DNA of 64,000 bases from Marinobacterium sp. (GCA_025800125.1 JAOXSF010000038.1:1-64000), one strand, 5' to 3'; shown: positions 1 to 9,905, numbered from the stretch's first letter. The notes: generated from the sequence alone by a model not told the origin. Made by a program: numbers and translations.

Positions 1-1
1 G

Positions 2-241
2 CTGTCGCCGCAGGAAGAACGTCCAACCGATGTGTACCTGGGTAACCTGCAATTTGACCCGACCATGGTGGGCTACTTCTATAAAGCAGGCCCATTCAAG
101 CTGGATGTCAGCAAAAAGGGTAACCTCAATGTTGGCCATGAATTCCGTGGTAATGGTAAAGAGCTGGGTAACGGTGTGATTGGTCGTGAGCTGAGCGTTA
201 ATGAGCGCTGGGCACTGGTTGAGTACCTGAAAACGTTATAA
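2..241 (+). CDS. C-terminal end of a probable cytochrome c domain protein (5' truncated)
   Basis: The frame is open from the second base of the window to TAA at 239-241, giving 79 residues. A GTG at 32 lies inside the reading frame, so the real start is outside the window. The protein ends in LSVNERWALVEYLKTL; this type of final helix is common at the C-terminus of class I cytochrome c and di-haem peroxidase-like domains. No CxxCH haem motif is in the visible part, so the assignment rests on the tail alone. A strong terminator follows directly, so this is the last gene of its transcript. Confidence 0.5.
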   Translation: MSPQEERPTDVYLGNLQFDPTMVGYFYKAGPFKLDVSKKGNLNVGHEFRGNGKELGNGVIGRELSVNERWALVEYLKTL

Positions 242-276
242 CCGGTTTGCTTTACCGTACTGTGCGTTAACGTTCA

Positions 277-308
277 AAGGGCTGCCATCTGGCAGCCCTT
301 GCTGTTTT
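277..308 (+). terminator. Rho-independent terminator after the cytochrome-like gene
   Basis: A perfect 10-bp stem (AAGGGCTGCC / GGCAGCCCTT) with a 4-base loop is followed by GCTGTTTT. It lies 36 bases after the stop codon of the truncated gene. Confidence 0.85.
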
Positions 309-330
309 CAGGAGGCCCTGACTGATAGTT

Positions 331-364
331 GTAAACAGAACAGCAGTAAACAGAACAGCAGTAA
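331..364. repeat. 15-bp tandem duplication in the intergenic space
   Basis: The unit GTAAACAGAACAGCA occurs twice without mismatch (331-345, 346-360), followed by the first bases of a third copy. It lies between the terminator and the 3' end of yaaA. It is one of many short tandem duplications in this window. Confidence 0.9.
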
Positions 365-380
365 ACCGGGCTGTGCCCTG

Positions 381-1154
381 TCATGCTTCATCACGAATAA
401 ATACCCAGCTGTCACCCTCGGACATGCTGTCAGCAAAGCGGTAACCGGCCAGATCAAAGCCTTTCAGTTGTTCCACATCAGTCAGGCCGTTTTCAATGAT
501 GTAACGGCTCATCAGACCTCGTGCTTTCTTGGCATAAAAGCTGATGATCTTGTACTGGCCGTTTTTCAGATCTTTGAATACCGGGGTGATCACACGGCCT
601 TTCAGGTCACGTGCTTTGACTGCCTTGAAATATTCATTGGATGCCAGGTTGATCAGTACCGGCTCTGGCTGTTCTGCCAGTAAGCGGTTCAGCTCGTCGG
701 TCAGCAGGTTACCCCAGAACTGGTACAGGTCTTTACCACGCTGGTTCGAAAACTTTGTCCCCATCTCCAGCCGATAGGGCTGCATCAGGTCTAGTGGACG
801 CAGCAGACCATAAAGACCTGACAGAATACGCAGATGCTGTTGGGAAAATTGCAGCTGGCTTTCATTCAGGCTGGCTGCATCCAGCCCTGCATAGACATCA
901 CCATTAAATGCCAGTAAGGCCTGTTTTGCATTGCCGGTGTTAAAGGGCTGGCTGAATGACTCATAACGGGCCACGTTCAGGCTTGCCAGCTTATCACTGA
1001 GCTTCATCAACTCGGCAATATCCTGCACGGACAGCTCGCGCAGCTGATCGATCAGTTCCTGGCTGTGGTTCAGAAAGTCCGGCTGGGTGAAGCTTGTGGT
1101 ATTGGCCGGGGTGTCATAATCCAGGTTTTTCGCAGGGGAAATTACAATCAGCAT
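381..1154 (-). CDS. yaaA: Peroxide stress protein YaaA (DUF328/UPF0246)
   Basis: The protein has 257 residues and begins [16 protein letters not shown], the diagnostic start of the YaaA family. Its length equals that of E. coli YaaA. The family limits intracellular iron and so reduces Fenton damage during hydrogen peroxide stress; a DNA-binding fold has been reported for the E. coli protein. The characteristic [12 protein letters not shown] and [14 protein letters not shown] segments are present. The gene stands alone, on the opposite strand to the truncated upstream gene and separated from it by a terminator. No OxyR site was recognised upstream. Confidence 0.95.
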   Translation of the reverse strand: MLIVISPAKNLDYDTPANTTSFTQPDFLNHSQELIDQLRELSVQDIAELMKLSDKLASLNVARYESFSQPFNTGNAKQALLAFNGDVYAGLDAASLNESQLQFSQQHLRILSGLYGLLRPLDLMQPYRLEMGTKFSNQRGKDLYQFWGNLLTDELNRLLAEQPEPVLINLASNEYFKAVKARDLKGRVITPVFKDLKNGQYKIISFYAKKARGLMSRYIIENGLTDVEQLKGFDLAGYRFADSMSEGDSWVFIRDEA

Positions 1155-1303
1155 AGGGCGTTATCAGCTCATTCCAGGGGTGAAGTTGACAGGTTGAAAG
1201 ATAGCTGTTTGAAGCAGGCGTCATGATAACGGTTGTGGGCAGGCTTGTAAGCTATTGCCGGGATTGCGACAGGCTATAAAACAGCCGTTGATAAACAGCA
1301 GGC

Positions 1304-1331
1304 AAAAAAAACGCCGATGCAGGCATCGGCG
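1304..1331 (-). terminator. Rho-independent terminator after the DUF2789 gene
   Basis: On the minus strand an 8-bp stem (GCCGATGC / GCATCGGC) is followed by a run of eight T. It lies 50 bases after the stop codon of the DUF2789 gene. Confidence 0.85.
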
Positions 1332-1379
1332 GAATCTGGAGAATGAAGTCTGAGGTGACCCTGACTGAACAGGCGCTAA

Positions 1380-1625
1380 TTACTGCTTATGAGGTATCCG
1401 AAGGCGGCTGTCGAGCATATCAACCGGTTCACACCAGTCGGCATCCTGTTCCAGTGCTTCGCGCAGAAAACTGGCCTGTGACGGAGACCAGAATGTTGCT
1501 TCGGGGAGTGGGATACTGTCTGAGTATAGCTGATGTGTTGCGATGAAACGGTCTATATCCCGGTCACTGCTGGGCAGGCCAAGCTGTGAAAACAGCGCAT
1601 TGAGCGTATGAGCCGATGTATCCAC
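1380..1625 (-). CDS. DUF2789 family protein
   Basis: The product is 81 residues and starts VDTSAHTLNALFSQLGLP, matching the DUF2789 pattern (DTSxHTLxxLFxQLGLP, then FWSPxQAxFLREALxxDADW). The GTG at 1625 was chosen because AGAGGTGGAGGT lies just upstream and family members start with the residues before DTSAHT. The frame continues upstream to an ATG at 1742, but those 39 residues do not resemble the family. The function of DUF2789 is not known. The gene is monocistronic with its own terminator. Confidence 0.85.
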   Translation of the reverse strand: MDTSAHTLNALFSQLGLPSSDRDIDRFIATHQLYSDSIPLPEATFWSPSQASFLREALEQDADWCEPVDMLDSRLRIPHKQ

Positions 1626-1965
1626 GGTGACCTCCACCTCTTGGCGGTTATTAGCGTTGGTCTCAGTCTTGATCAGGGACTGGCGTCTGTCAAAGTTGCC
1701 GCACACAACTGAATTCAGCGGCATAATCATGCTGGAAGTCACGGCTGGTAAGGTGTTCAGCGATACCTGGCTGGCTGAAACCGGGCTGAAAAAATATAGA
1801 CCGTTTTGTTATCAGAATGTGTCTTAATATTCTGGAACTCACACCATAATATTGTTGTCATGAGCCAGATTTCAGCGTGGTCACAGGCGAAGCGCGGGTC
1901 TATTTGCGGTATGATGAAAACCCTTTTTTACAGACAAGACAGTAACCAGGAAAGTAACTAGACAG
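1626..1965. other. Intergenic region between DUF2789 gene and trpS
   Basis: About 340 bases hold the divergent promoter regions of the two genes. A ribosome-binding stretch (AGGAAAG) lies upstream of the trpS ATG. No leader peptide rich in tryptophan codons, T-box or other attenuator was recognised, and no further gene is supported. Confidence 0.5.
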
Positions 1966-3246
1966 ATGAGTAAAAAGACCGTTCTGACCGGTATTACGAC
2001 CACCGGTACGCCACACCTGGGTAACTACCTGGGCGCGATTCGACCTGCCATTGAAGCCAGCCGTAATGCCGACTTCAACAGCTTCTTCTTCCTGGCGGAC
2101 TACCATGCTCTGATCAAGTGTCATGAGCCGGAGCGAGTGGCCCGTTCGACCCAGGAAATTGCAGCGACCTGGCTGGCGCTGGGGCTGGATACAGATACGG
2201 CAACCTTTTATCGCCAGAGCGATATTCCTCAGATTCCGGAACTGACCTGGCTACTCACCTGTATGACCTCAAAAGGTCTGATGAACCGTGCCCATGCCTA
2301 CAAAGCGTCAGTCGATGCCAACCGTGACGCCGGTAAAGAAGATCTGGATGATGGCGTTACCATGGGCCTGTTTTCTTACCCGATTCTGATGGCAGCAGAC
2401 ATTCTTATGTTCAACGCTGACATTATTCCAGTGGGCAAGGATCAGATTCAGCATATCGAGATGGCTCGCGATATTGCCGGTCGTTTCAACCACAGCTTTG
2501 AGACGCTGTTTACCCTGCCGGAAGCGCAGGTAGATGAAGCGACTCAGCTGATTCCCGGGCTGGATGGGCGCAAAATGTCGAAAAGCTACGATAACACCAT
2601 CCCGCTGTTTGCCAGCGCTGACCAGCTGCGCAAGCTGATTAACCAGATCAGAACTGACCTGCGTGAGCCGGGTGAGCCAAAAGATGCCGATGGCAGCACT
2701 ATTTTCCAGCTCTACAGCCTGTTTGCCAGCGATGCTGAAGCTGCCACTATGCGCCGCCGTTTTGAAGAAGGGATTGCCTGGGGAGATGCCAAGAAGGAAC
2801 TGTTTGAGTTCCTTAATGCCCAACTGGAAGCACCGCGTCAGCGTTACAACGAACTGATGAATGATCTGGGCCATGTGGAAGCTGAGTTGCAGAAAGGCGG
2901 TGAGAAGGCGCGTGAGTACTCTGCGCCATTTATTCAGCAGATACGTGAAGCGGCGGGTATTCGTCCGTTGACGTTTGTACCGGCGCAACAGGCGGATACA
3001 AAACAGAAAAAAGAGAAAAGCGCGGAAGACGTTGCGCGGGCAGAACAGGGCCGCCGCCGGGCGATTCTGATGCAGCTCAAAGCCGAGCTGGAGCAGGTTG
3101 CAGCGGCAGATGACAAAGCGGCTGAAGCGGTTGCTGTGCTGGCCGCCAAACAGGCTCAGGTGGAAGGGCTGAAGAAAAAAGCCCGTCAGAAAGCGGAAAA
3201 CGAACTGGACGTGCTGCGCGAGGAACTGGCCCAGTATATCGACTGA
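1966..3246 (+). CDS. trpS: Tryptophan--tRNA ligase, long form
   Basis: This class I aminoacyl-tRNA synthetase charges tRNA-Trp. The HIGH-type motif is TPHLGNY near residue 15 and the KMSKS loop is exact at residues 203-207. The catalytic part resembles ordinary bacterial TrpS (about 330 residues). The protein has 426 residues because of a C-terminal extension from about residue 335, rich in Lys, Glu and Ala and likely to form a coiled coil ([20 protein letters not shown]). Extended TrpS forms are known in Pseudomonas and relatives. The sulfurtransferase gene follows after 66 bases. Confidence 0.96.
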   Translation: MSKKTVLTGITTTGTPHLGNYLGAIRPAIEASRNADFNSFFFLADYHALIKCHEPERVARSTQEIAATWLALGLDTDTATFYRQSDIPQIPELTWLLTCMTSKGLMNRAHAYKASVDANRDAGKEDLDDGVTMGLFSYPILMAADILMFNADIIPVGKDQIQHIEMARDIAGRFNHSFETLFTLPEAQVDEATQLIPGLDGRKMSKSYDNTIPLFASADQLRKLINQIRTDLREPGEPKDADGSTIFQLYSLFASDAEAATMRRRFEEGIAWGDAKKELFEFLNAQLEAPRQRYNELMNDLGHVEAELQKGGEKAREYSAPFIQQIREAAGIRPLTFVPAQQADTKQKKEKSAEDVARAEQGRRRAILMQLKAELEQVAAADDKAAEAVAVLAAKQAQVEGLKKKARQKAENELDVLREELAQYID

Positions 3247-3312
3247 GCCTGATCGCCGGTCCGACAGCACTGCGTTAACAGGGAGCCCGAAAGGCCTCCG
3301 AGGGGGAGAGCG

Positions 3313-4146
3313 ATGTATACCACACTGGTAACAACCGGGCAGTTAAACCAGCATCTGGATGAGTGGCTGGTACTGGACTGCCGTTTTGATCTGGCTGACC
3401 CTGATGCGGGTCGTCGTGCTTATGCGGCTGGTCATATACCGGGCGCGTTCTTCCTGCATCAGGAAGATGATCTGTCGTCGGTAATCACTGAGCAAACAGG
3501 CCGCCACCCATTACCTGACCCGAACCGGCTGGCTAACCGGCTGGCGGCGCTGGGGCTGAGTGAAGGGCGTCAGGTAGTGGTTTATGACGATATGGGCGGT
3601 GCTATGGCTGGTCGGCTGTGGTGGCTGTTGCGCTGGCTGGGGCATGATGCTGTTGCCCTGCTGGATGGCGGCTTCCCGGCCTGGCTGGGTGACGAGATGG
3701 ATGTCAGCAAGAAACCGGTGATGGTGCAAAGTGGTAACTTTGAATACCATCTGCGCCCGGAGATGACCCTGTCAGTTGATGATATTCAGCAGCAGTTGTA
3801 CAAACCGCATCTGACATTAGTAGATGCCCGTGCTGAAGCCCGTTTTCTGGGTGAGCAGGAACCGATTGATCCGGTTGCCGGGCATATACCCGGTGCATTG
3901 AACCGGCCGCTGATGGACAATCTGGTTGATGGTCGTTTCAAGCCTGCTGGCGTTCTGCATGCCGAATGGACTGACCTGCTGGCAGGTCGCGGCGCTGATC
4001 AGGTGGTGCATATGTGTGGTTCCGGGATCACCGCCTGCCATAATCAGCTGGCGATGGAGGTTGCCGGGCTGACCGGCTCTCGTCTCTATCCTGGTTCCTG
4101 GAGTGAGTGGATTCGAGACCCGGCACGGCCAGTAGCAACGGCCTGA
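3313..4146 (+). CDS. sseA: 3-mercaptopyruvate-type sulfurtransferase (two rhodanese domains)
   Basis: The 277-residue protein has two tandem rhodanese domains (about 1-130 and 150-270), as in SseA and mitochondrial rhodanese. The active-site loop around Cys235 reads CGSGITA, close to the CGSGVTA of E. coli SseA and unlike the CRKGVTA of thiosulfate sulfurtransferases, so 3-mercaptopyruvate is the more likely sulfur donor. A purine-rich site (GGGGGAGAG) precedes the ATG. A terminator follows, so the gene ends a trpS-sseA unit or is separate from it. Confidence 0.88.
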   Translation: MYTTLVTTGQLNQHLDEWLVLDCRFDLADPDAGRRAYAAGHIPGAFFLHQEDDLSSVITEQTGRHPLPDPNRLANRLAALGLSEGRQVVVYDDMGGAMAGRLWWLLRWLGHDAVALLDGGFPAWLGDEMDVSKKPVMVQSGNFEYHLRPEMTLSVDDIQQQLYKPHLTLVDARAEARFLGEQEPIDPVAGHIPGALNRPLMDNLVDGRFKPAGVLHAEWTDLLAGRGADQVVHMCGSGITACHNQLAMEVAGLTGSRLYPGSWSEWIRDPARPVATA

Positions 4147-4164
4147 TCAGGCCGTTGCATATTG

Positions 4165-4198
4165 AAAGCCGGGTTAACAGCCCGGCTTTTCTGTTTTT
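4165..4198 (+). terminator. Rho-independent terminator after sseA
   Basis: The stem AAAGCCGGG / CCCGGCTTT with a 7-base loop is followed by TCTGTTTTT, 18 bases after the stop codon. Confidence 0.85.
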
Positions 4199-4244
4199 GC
4201 TGCGTTGTTTCTTAATAAGTGGTTGGTCGTCAACAGCATTTTGC

Positions 4245-4272
4245 TAATAGCTTTTTGTTAATAGCTTTTTAC
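4245..4272. repeat. 14-bp tandem duplication upstream of the DyP gene
   Basis: TAATAGCTTTTTGT is followed by TAATAGCTTTTTAC (12 of 14 identical), about 100 bases before the DyP start. Confidence 0.8.
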
Positions 4273-4369
4273 TATTGATGTTGCTGTTCTGTTTAACTGG
4301 CCTTGTTACAGTGGCGCTTTATACTGGAACCAGATCGTTTCAACCGTACCAAGACCACAGGAGATGGCG

Positions 4370-5293
4370 ATGGCGGCACAGTTTCAGTCTGGAGTAGTTG
4401 CTCCGGCCAGTCAGGATGCAGTTTTTCTTACCTTTAATCACAGCGATGCAGCGGATGCACTGGATAAAATCCGGCAGGTGCTGGCGAGTGTGCCTGCGTT
4501 GCAGCGCCAGTACAATGAACGTTACCCGGAAGCGCATCTGCATCTGGTGGCTGCGATTGGTAGCCATTTCTGGTTACAACTGGTGGCAGGCGCTGCTCCA
4601 GCGCAGTTAGCGCCATTCCCTGCGCTGGCTGAAGGTGAGCGGCTGGCACCGGCGACCCCGGTAGACCTGCTGTTTCATATCCGCAGTGAACGTCATGATC
4701 TGAATTTTCAGCTGGCCTGGCAATTGCGGGAACAGCTGGCAGAAGCCACTTGCCTGGTGGATGAAGTACATGGTTTTCGTTATTTGGATAGCCGTGATAT
4801 GACAGGCTTTGTTGATGGCACTGAAAACCCTCAAGGTGAACACCGTGCTGAAGTGGCTGTGGTCGGTGAGGAAGATACAGCGTTTGCTGGCGGCAGCTAT
4901 ATTCATCTGCAAAAATATATCCACCGTATGCCGTTGTGGAATCGTCAATCACTGCAAACTCAGCAAGATACCGTCGGGCGTACCAAGGCCGACAATATTG
5001 AATACGCTGCTGTGGATAAAGCTGCAACGGCACATACCCGGCGCACCTCACTGAAGGATGATCAGGGCACTTCTATAGAAATTCTTCGTCATAGCATGCC
5101 CTGGGGGAACAGCCGTGAGTGTGGGCTGATGTTTGCCTCTTACTGCCGCACCCCGGATCACTTCACCCTGATGCTGGAAAGCATGGTACAGGGCGATGGT
5201 GAAGGACACTGGGATCACCTGCTTAAATATACCCGTGCCATTACCGGGCAGGCGTTTTTCGCACCCTCGGTTGCAGTGCTGGAGGCACTGTAA
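4370..5293 (+). CDS. DyP-type haem peroxidase, YfeX-like
   Basis: Dye-decolourising peroxidases are cytosolic or encapsulated haem enzymes that use H2O2. The family signature GFVDGTENP (with the catalytic Asp of GxxDG) is present near residue 145, followed by the haem-side region with HTRRTS and the C-terminal LMFASYCRTPDHFTLML block typical of the YfeX group. The second of two close ATGs was chosen (307 residues): AGGAG abuts the first ATG at 4364 but lies 6 bases before the one at 4370. No signal peptide is seen. The gene converges with the downstream transporter gene, with only 4 bases between stops. Confidence 0.9.
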   Translation: MAAQFQSGVVAPASQDAVFLTFNHSDAADALDKIRQVLASVPALQRQYNERYPEAHLHLVAAIGSHFWLQLVAGAAPAQLAPFPALAEGERLAPATPVDLLFHIRSERHDLNFQLAWQLREQLAEATCLVDEVHGFRYLDSRDMTGFVDGTENPQGEHRAEVAVVGEEDTAFAGGSYIHLQKYIHRMPLWNRQSLQTQQDTVGRTKADNIEYAAVDKAATAHTRRTSLKDDQGTSIEILRHSMPWGNSRECGLMFASYCRTPDHFTLMLESMVQGDGEGHWDHLLKYTRAITGQAFFAPSVAVLEAL

Positions 5294-5297
5294 AGCG

Positions 5298-6266
5298 TCA
5301 GGTGTGACCCACTCCCTGGCCTGCCTGGCTCCAGCGTCGTACGGGGCCGGGCAGGGTTGAATCAATAAATAGCTGCAAAAAGTGGAACAGCACACAAACC
5401 AGCAGCGCCTCCCCTACTGAACTGTTCAAGGCTGCCAGTACGCTGACAGCTACGGGCAGTGTTTTCTGCGCGGCGGTAAACACCAGCGCAATCCGTGCCT
5501 GCCAGTCCAGCTTTACCGCACGACTGGCCAGTACTGACACGGCCAGCAGTAACAGATGTACCGCTACCGACACCAGCGTGATCTGTAACAAGCTTTGCCA
5601 GTGCAGGCTGATGAACAGCGCGCTGGAGCTGGACAGTGACATCCATACCGCAGCAATCACGCAACTGGAGGGCAGGTACTGCAACACCGGGTGTTGTGGC
5701 TCTGGCAGAAACTGCGTGTTCAGGCTCAGCAGACGGCGTAGCAGAGCACCGATAGCAAACGGGATCAGCACCAGCTGCACCAGGGTCTGTAGCAGGGCAA
5801 AAGGGTCGACTGTCAGCGTGCTGCTCTGGCCCAGTGCCAGTGCCAGTACGAAAGGCAGTGTGAAAACGCCAACTACATTCAGCACCAGTGTCAGTATCAG
5901 CGCCCAGAGACCATAGCCTCCGGCCAGTTGTGTCAGCACGATACAGGTGGAAAGGGTGGAAGGCACTGCGGTTTTGACAATCAGCCCCAGTGTTGCCCCT
6001 TCTGATAACCCCGCCAGCCAGGCAGCTGCTACGCCCAGCAGTGGAGCCAGTAGCAGGTTGATCACTGCTGCAATCACGACCAGCACGCCAAACTGGCGGT
6101 TTCGTGGCAGTTCTGCCAGGTTTGTCTGGTAACCATTAACAACAAAGATGGCCACTACAACCCAGGGAACCAGGCCCAGTTCTTTGAGGTGCTGGCCCGG
6201 TGCAGGCAACAGCCAGGCGACAATAAACGCCAGTATCAGACCGGCAGGCAGAAAAGCAGACTTCAC
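5298..6266 (-). CDS. BASS-type (bile acid:sodium symporter-like) membrane transporter
   Basis: The 322-residue protein is almost entirely hydrophobic, with about nine or ten membrane segments. It resembles the SBF-like branch of the bile acid/Na+ symporter superfamily (PF13593-like), including a central conserved stretch TAVPSTLSTCIVLTQLAGG. Bacterial members move organic anions such as keto acids or coenzyme precursors; the substrate here cannot be told. The gene converges with the DyP gene, so the pair is not an operon. Confidence 0.8.
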   Translation of the reverse strand: MKSAFLPAGLILAFIVAWLLPAPGQHLKELGLVPWVVVAIFVVNGYQTNLAELPRNRQFGVLVVIAAVINLLLAPLLGVAAAWLAGLSEGATLGLIVKTAVPSTLSTCIVLTQLAGGYGLWALILTLVLNVVGVFTLPFVLALALGQSSTLTVDPFALLQTLVQLVLIPFAIGALLRRLLSLNTQFLPEPQHPVLQYLPSSCVIAAVWMSLSSSSALFISLHWQSLLQITLVSVAVHLLLLAVSVLASRAVKLDWQARIALVFTAAQKTLPVAVSVLAALNSSVGEALLVCVLFHFLQLFIDSTLPGPVRRWSQAGQGVGHT

Positions 6267-6648
6267 AGCAGGTTCCTTGCGCAGATTGCGGTTGCAGGTG
6301 GGCGCAACGTAGCAGATCTGCTGCTGGAATACAGCGATAAGTGCAGAATATGGCCTTGTCAGTTTTGTAGTTTTATTTCACAAAATGACCTTTTTTCGTC
6401 AGATTACCGTCATCTGCTTGCCATATTTTTCCGCGAGACTATCATTGTTTGTACTAAAACTACAAAGATGCCAGAGACGGCTACCTGAGCAGAGCAAGAC
6501 TGAAGTTATAACAGCCCGTAATGGTTTTACTTCAGTGGCGTAATTACCAGGGGCAGACAGGCAACGGCTAAGGAGTCTGGCGGTTGCACAATCATAACTA
6601 CAACTGTTCCTGTCACCGGGTAGCTGATAACTAAAAAAGGGAAATAAA
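6267..6648. other. Intergenic region between the transporter gene and the 66-residue ORF
   Basis: About 380 bases hold the promoter areas of two divergent genes. It has an AT-rich block around 6360-6480. No terminator, riboswitch, tRNA or convincing small ORF was recognised. Confidence 0.45.
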
Positions 6649-6849
6649 ATGCAGACCGAAAGCACTACACGTAAGATTGCGATTCTCGCTGTTGATGGCG
6701 AAAACTTCGAAGTCGATGGTCATTATCAGGGCGCTGACCGTAAAGCGCGCTGCTACAGCATTACCAAGGTCAGCGATCGTTCCATCCGGGTAGAGAATGT
6801 CGCGCAGTTTCCGACGCACCAGTCCATCCGTGATCAGTTGATGAACTGA
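6649..6849 (+). CDS. Small protein of unknown function (66 aa)
   Basis: The product is not recognised. It has a good ribosome-binding site (AAAGGGAAATAAA before the ATG) and a strong terminator about 40 bases after its stop, which supports a real, separately transcribed gene. The sequence alternates charged and hydrophobic residues (KIAILAVDGENFEVDG; RCYSITKVSDRSIRVENV), suggesting a small soluble beta-rich protein. It has no membrane segment or Cys pair. Confidence 0.7.
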   Translation: MQTESTTRKIAILAVDGENFEVDGHYQGADRKARCYSITKVSDRSIRVENVAQFPTHQSIRDQLMN

Positions 6850-6887
6850 GCCTGTCGCAATGCCTCTGCTGGAGGCTGAGTACACTG

Positions 6888-6924
6888 AAAATGCCGGTCA
6901 CCTGTCCAGGTGATCGGCATTTTT
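6888..6924. terminator. Bidirectional rho-independent terminator
   Basis: The hairpin AAAATGCCGGTCACCTG / CAGGTGATCGGCATTTTT has A and T tracts on both sides. It can serve the small gene on the plus strand and the chemoreceptor on the minus strand. Confidence 0.88.
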
Positions 6925-6970
6925 GTGTCTGCACTAAACAGGTGGGAGTAATGTCTTCGCAATACCTGCG

Positions 6971-8572
6971 TTATAACCTGAACTGTGCCATCCGGCTTTC
7001 TACCTGTTGCAGCGCCTGTTCCAGTGCCTGACGGCCCTGCTGGAGTTGACGGGTGATGCCGGCGGTTTCATCCGCTACCTGATTAACATTATCCACATTG
7101 CGGTTAATCTCCTGCATGCTGGCACGTTGCTGTTCGGTTTCGACGGCAATCTCCTGGTTCATCTGCTCAATGGCGTCTACATTGCCGCCCATGGTTGTCA
7201 GGGCGCTGGAGACGGCCTGGCTCTGTTCAACACAGTGAATTGCCAGTTCACGGCCCTGATCCATAACCTGGCGGGCATCCTGTACCCGCTGTTGAATACT
7301 GCCTACAGTCATCTGGATATTGTCGGTAGATTCACGGGTTTTCATCGCCAGTGAACGCACTTCATCAGCGACCACAGAGAACCCCCTGCCAGCTTCTCCG
7401 GCACGGGCTGCTTCAATGGCAGCATTCAGTGCCAGCAGGTTGGTCTGATCAGCAATAGACTCAATAACCGTTAACAGCTCACTGATGGAGTCACTGGCGT
7501 CTGCCAGTTGCTGGATACTGGTACTTGCACTGGCTACTTCATCGGCCAGCCGTGTAATGCCTTCACCGGAGGTTGCAACCAGTGTCAGGCTCTGGCGGGT
7601 TTCTTCGTTGATCAGTTGGGCCTGATCGCGAGCACCATGGGAGTTGCCCGACACCGATTCTACCGCATGGGTGATCTGTTCAACGGCAGCAGCGGTTTCC
7701 TGTAGCTGGCTTTTCTGACGCTCTACCCCCTGGTGGGTATGTTCTGTCATGCTGGCCAGTTCCTGTAGTGTACCGGAGGCCTGTTGCAGAGCCTGCCGGG
7801 TGTCGCTGACCAGCGTGTGAATCTGTTCGATAAACAGATCTACCTCATCGGCCAGCTGACCCAGTTCGTCGTTACGGTTCAGATTCAGGCGGCGAGTCAG
7901 ATCACCATCACCCCGTGACAGTTCACGGATAGCGCTCAGCAGTTGTTGCAGCGGTGTGGTCAGACTGCGGGCCAGGCCCAGTGCCAATGCCACGCCCAGA
8001 ATTACGGTAGCGGCCAGTGTGATTGTAGCCAGAGACAGCGCGCTGGCAACTGAGGCCTCTGTCTGTTGTTGCTGTTCGGCGGCGGCTTTCAGACTGTTAC
8101 TGACCAGAGCTTCCAGTCCGGTGTGCAGGTCATGTTCCAGTACTGTCAGTACACGTTCATCCGGCAGGCTGGATTGCGTTTTACCGCCAATGCGTTGCTG
8201 GTTCAATTGATACCAGCGTTGGGCATTCAGCCGTAATTGTGCAATATCTCCGCTGACCATCAGCGCGCTGGTGGCCTGATGTGCTTTCTCCAGCTGGGCC
8301 ATAAACTGTTGTTGCAGAGTTTGCAGTTGCTGGCCATCCTGGCGGGCGTCGGCAAACTGAATGCGTGCCAGTCGTTTATCAACCAGCTCCCGGCTGCTGC
8401 GGAAGGTATCCCAGGCCGCACGGCTCTGGTCAACGGCGGTCAGGGGGTGCTCAAAGGCACGCAGAGCATGGTTGCCCAGCTCATTTAACTGATAACTCTG
8501 GTACAGCCCCAGGCTGCTGAACAGCGTAATCAGCAGGCCAAACCCGAGCCATAATTTCTGTTTGATACTCAT
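6971..8572 (-). CDS. Methyl-accepting chemotaxis protein
   Basis: The 533-residue receptor has a membrane segment at about 10-28, a helical periplasmic domain of roughly 150 residues, and a second membrane segment at about 180-200. A HAMP domain ([16 protein letters not shown]) and the cytoplasmic signalling domain follow. The highly conserved hairpin tip ([19 protein letters not shown], then [15 protein letters not shown]) is intact. The periplasmic domain resembles the four-helix-bundle type, but a ligand cannot be assigned. There is no C-terminal CheR-tethering pentapeptide. No chemotaxis genes lie nearby. Confidence 0.92.
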   Translation of the reverse strand: MSIKQKLWLGFGLLITLFSSLGLYQSYQLNELGNHALRAFEHPLTAVDQSRAAWDTFRSSRELVDKRLARIQFADARQDGQQLQTLQQQFMAQLEKAHQATSALMVSGDIAQLRLNAQRWYQLNQQRIGGKTQSSLPDERVLTVLEHDLHTGLEALVSNSLKAAAEQQQQTEASVASALSLATITLAATVILGVALALGLARSLTTPLQQLLSAIRELSRGDGDLTRRLNLNRNDELGQLADEVDLFIEQIHTLVSDTRQALQQASGTLQELASMTEHTHQGVERQKSQLQETAAAVEQITHAVESVSGNSHGARDQAQLINEETRQSLTLVATSGEGITRLADEVASASTSIQQLADASDSISELLTVIESIADQTNLLALNAAIEAARAGEAGRGFSVVADEVRSLAMKTRESTDNIQMTVGSIQQRVQDARQVMDQGRELAIHCVEQSQAVSSALTTMGGNVDAIEQMNQEIAVETEQQRASMQEINRNVDNVNQVADETAGITRQLQQGRQALEQALQQVESRMAQFRL

Positions 8573-8583
8573 AGAGGGTGCTC

Positions 8584-8641
8584 TGTATTAGATGCTTCGG
8601 TATCCGGTGTTTTGTATTAGATGCCGTGTATCGGCGTTGTG
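8584..8641. repeat. 29-bp imperfect tandem duplication upstream of the chemoreceptor
   Basis: Two units beginning TGTATTAGATGC lie 29 bases apart just upstream of the chemoreceptor start (minus strand). The first 12 bases and the TATC.GG.GTT part are shared. Confidence 0.7.
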
Positions 8642-8675
8642 TTGCCAGATACAGCCAGATCGCTGTTACCAGCTA

Positions 8676-9878
8676 TCAGTACGGCAGTACCGGCAGGCTG
8701 ACGGGCTGGTCGGCACCGGTCAGGCTGTCCAGAAAGGCTTCCAGGTCTTTCATCTCACCGGCGTTCAGTGGCACCGGGCGCATTTCGGGTGAGCGGCTGC
8801 TACGTGGAATGCCGCCACCGATATAGTGGATGATGACCTGCTCAAGTGAAGCCAGACTGCCATTGTGCATGTAAGGTGCCCGCTGGCGGATGTTACGCAA
8901 GCCCGGAGTTTTGAAAGCATGCTGATCATTCGCTTTGCCGGTAATGCCCATACGGCCGTTATCATCCGTGGCCAGGCCAATATCGTGGAACTGGTTGTCG
9001 GTGAAATTCCAGCCGCTATGGCACTGGTTGCAGGCTGCTTTGCCGTTGAACAGTGTAAAGCCACGTTTAGCAGCGGCGCTGATTGCGTTTTCATCGCCTT
9101 CAATCCAGCGGTCAAACGGGGCGACGCCTGATACCAGTGTGCGTTCGTAGGTAGCAATGGCTTTCAGAATGTTATCGCTGGTAATACCCAGGCCAGGAAA
9201 GACCCGTGCAAACCACTCCCGGTAGCCTGGCACTTTGCTCAGCCGTTCTACAACGGTGGTCAGTGGCACGTTCATCTCATTGGGAGACTCCACTGGCCCG
9301 CGAATCTGCTCTTCCAGCGTGGGTGCGCGACCATCCCAGAAAAAACTGGTGCTCCAGGCCATATTCAGTGTGGTCGGGGAGTGGCGAGATAACGTTTCAC
9401 CCTGTCCCCCAAATGCACCTGGTACGCCATCCTCCCAGCCCAGTGACGGGTTATGGCAGGTGGCACAGTTCATATTGAAATTGCGGCTCAGGCGCTGGTC
9501 AAAAAATAGCATCTTGCCGAGCTGCGCTTTCTCTGCACTGTATGGGTTATCGGCGGGAAAGGGGATGCTGTCCGGGCGCTGATAACCAGCCTTTTCACTG
9601 GCTGTTGCGGCCGTAACCGATGTGCTGGCCAGCAGTGCAATGACGCCTAAGAGCGCAATTAGGGTCAAGGGTGCTATGGGAGCGTGTGTCAGCAGGCTGC
9701 GCCAGGTGTTTTTGCCTGGCCTGTCAGTGCCAGGGGGCTCAATAGTGCCTAGAGGATGAAAGGTGCCTGGAGGATGAAAGGTGCCTGGAGGATGAAGAAC
9801 GCCCAGGGGATAAATAGTTTGCTGCCGTGCTGCCTGAGTTTGCATGAGGTGGGCACGGCGGGAAAAAAGATGTCCCAT
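8676..9878 (-). CDS. Di-haem cytochrome c peroxidase family protein with repetitive N-terminal extension
   Basis: The protein has two CxxCH motifs (CATCH and CNQCH) in the order of the bacterial CcpA/MauG family, with conserved FFWDGRAPTLEEQ and FKTPGLRNI segments. Its likely role is periplasmic H2O2 reduction or MauG-like oxidation. An export signal (LTLIALLGVIALLAS) starts about 70 residues from the N-terminus. Before it lies an unusual cytoplasmic stretch of five hexapeptide repeats of the type HPPGTF. The ATG at 9878 is supported by AGGAAG eight bases upstream; a start just before the signal peptide is possible. Total 400 residues against about 330-350 usual. Confidence 0.88.
   Translation of the reverse strand: MGHLFSRRAHLMQTQAARQQTIYPLGVLHPPGTFHPPGTFHPLGTIEPPGTDRPGKNTWRSLLTHAPIAPLTLIALLGVIALLASTSVTAATASEKAGYQRPDSIPFPADNPYSAEKAQLGKMLFFDQRLSRNFNMNCATCHNPSLGWEDGVPGAFGGQGETLSRHSPTTLNMAWSTSFFWDGRAPTLEEQIRGPVESPNEMNVPLTTVVERLSKVPGYREWFARVFPGLGITSDNILKAIATYERTLVSGVAPFDRWIEGDENAISAAAKRGFTLFNGKAACNQCHSGWNFTDNQFHDIGLATDDNGRMGITGKANDQHAFKTPGLRNIRQRAPYMHNGSLASLEQVIIHYIGGGIPRSSRSPEMRPVPLNAGEMKDLEAFLDSLTGADQPVSLPVLPY
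9727..9816. repeat. 18-bp coding tandem repeat (five units) in the cytochrome c peroxidase gene
   Basis: Units of 18 bases (for example GTGCCTGGAGGATGAAAG) run in frame. The three central copies are almost identical and the outer two are diverged. They encode YPLGVL, HPPGTF, HPPGTF, HPLGTI and EPPGTD on the minus strand. Confidence 0.9.
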
Positions 9879-9905
9879 CAGAATTGCTTCCTGTTGTTTG
9901 TAAGC

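Noticed and set aside
2308..3270. A 320-residue open frame on the minus strand opposite trpS
   Set aside because: It overlaps a certain gene completely, has no family resemblance and an odd composition. It is a shadow of trpS codon use.
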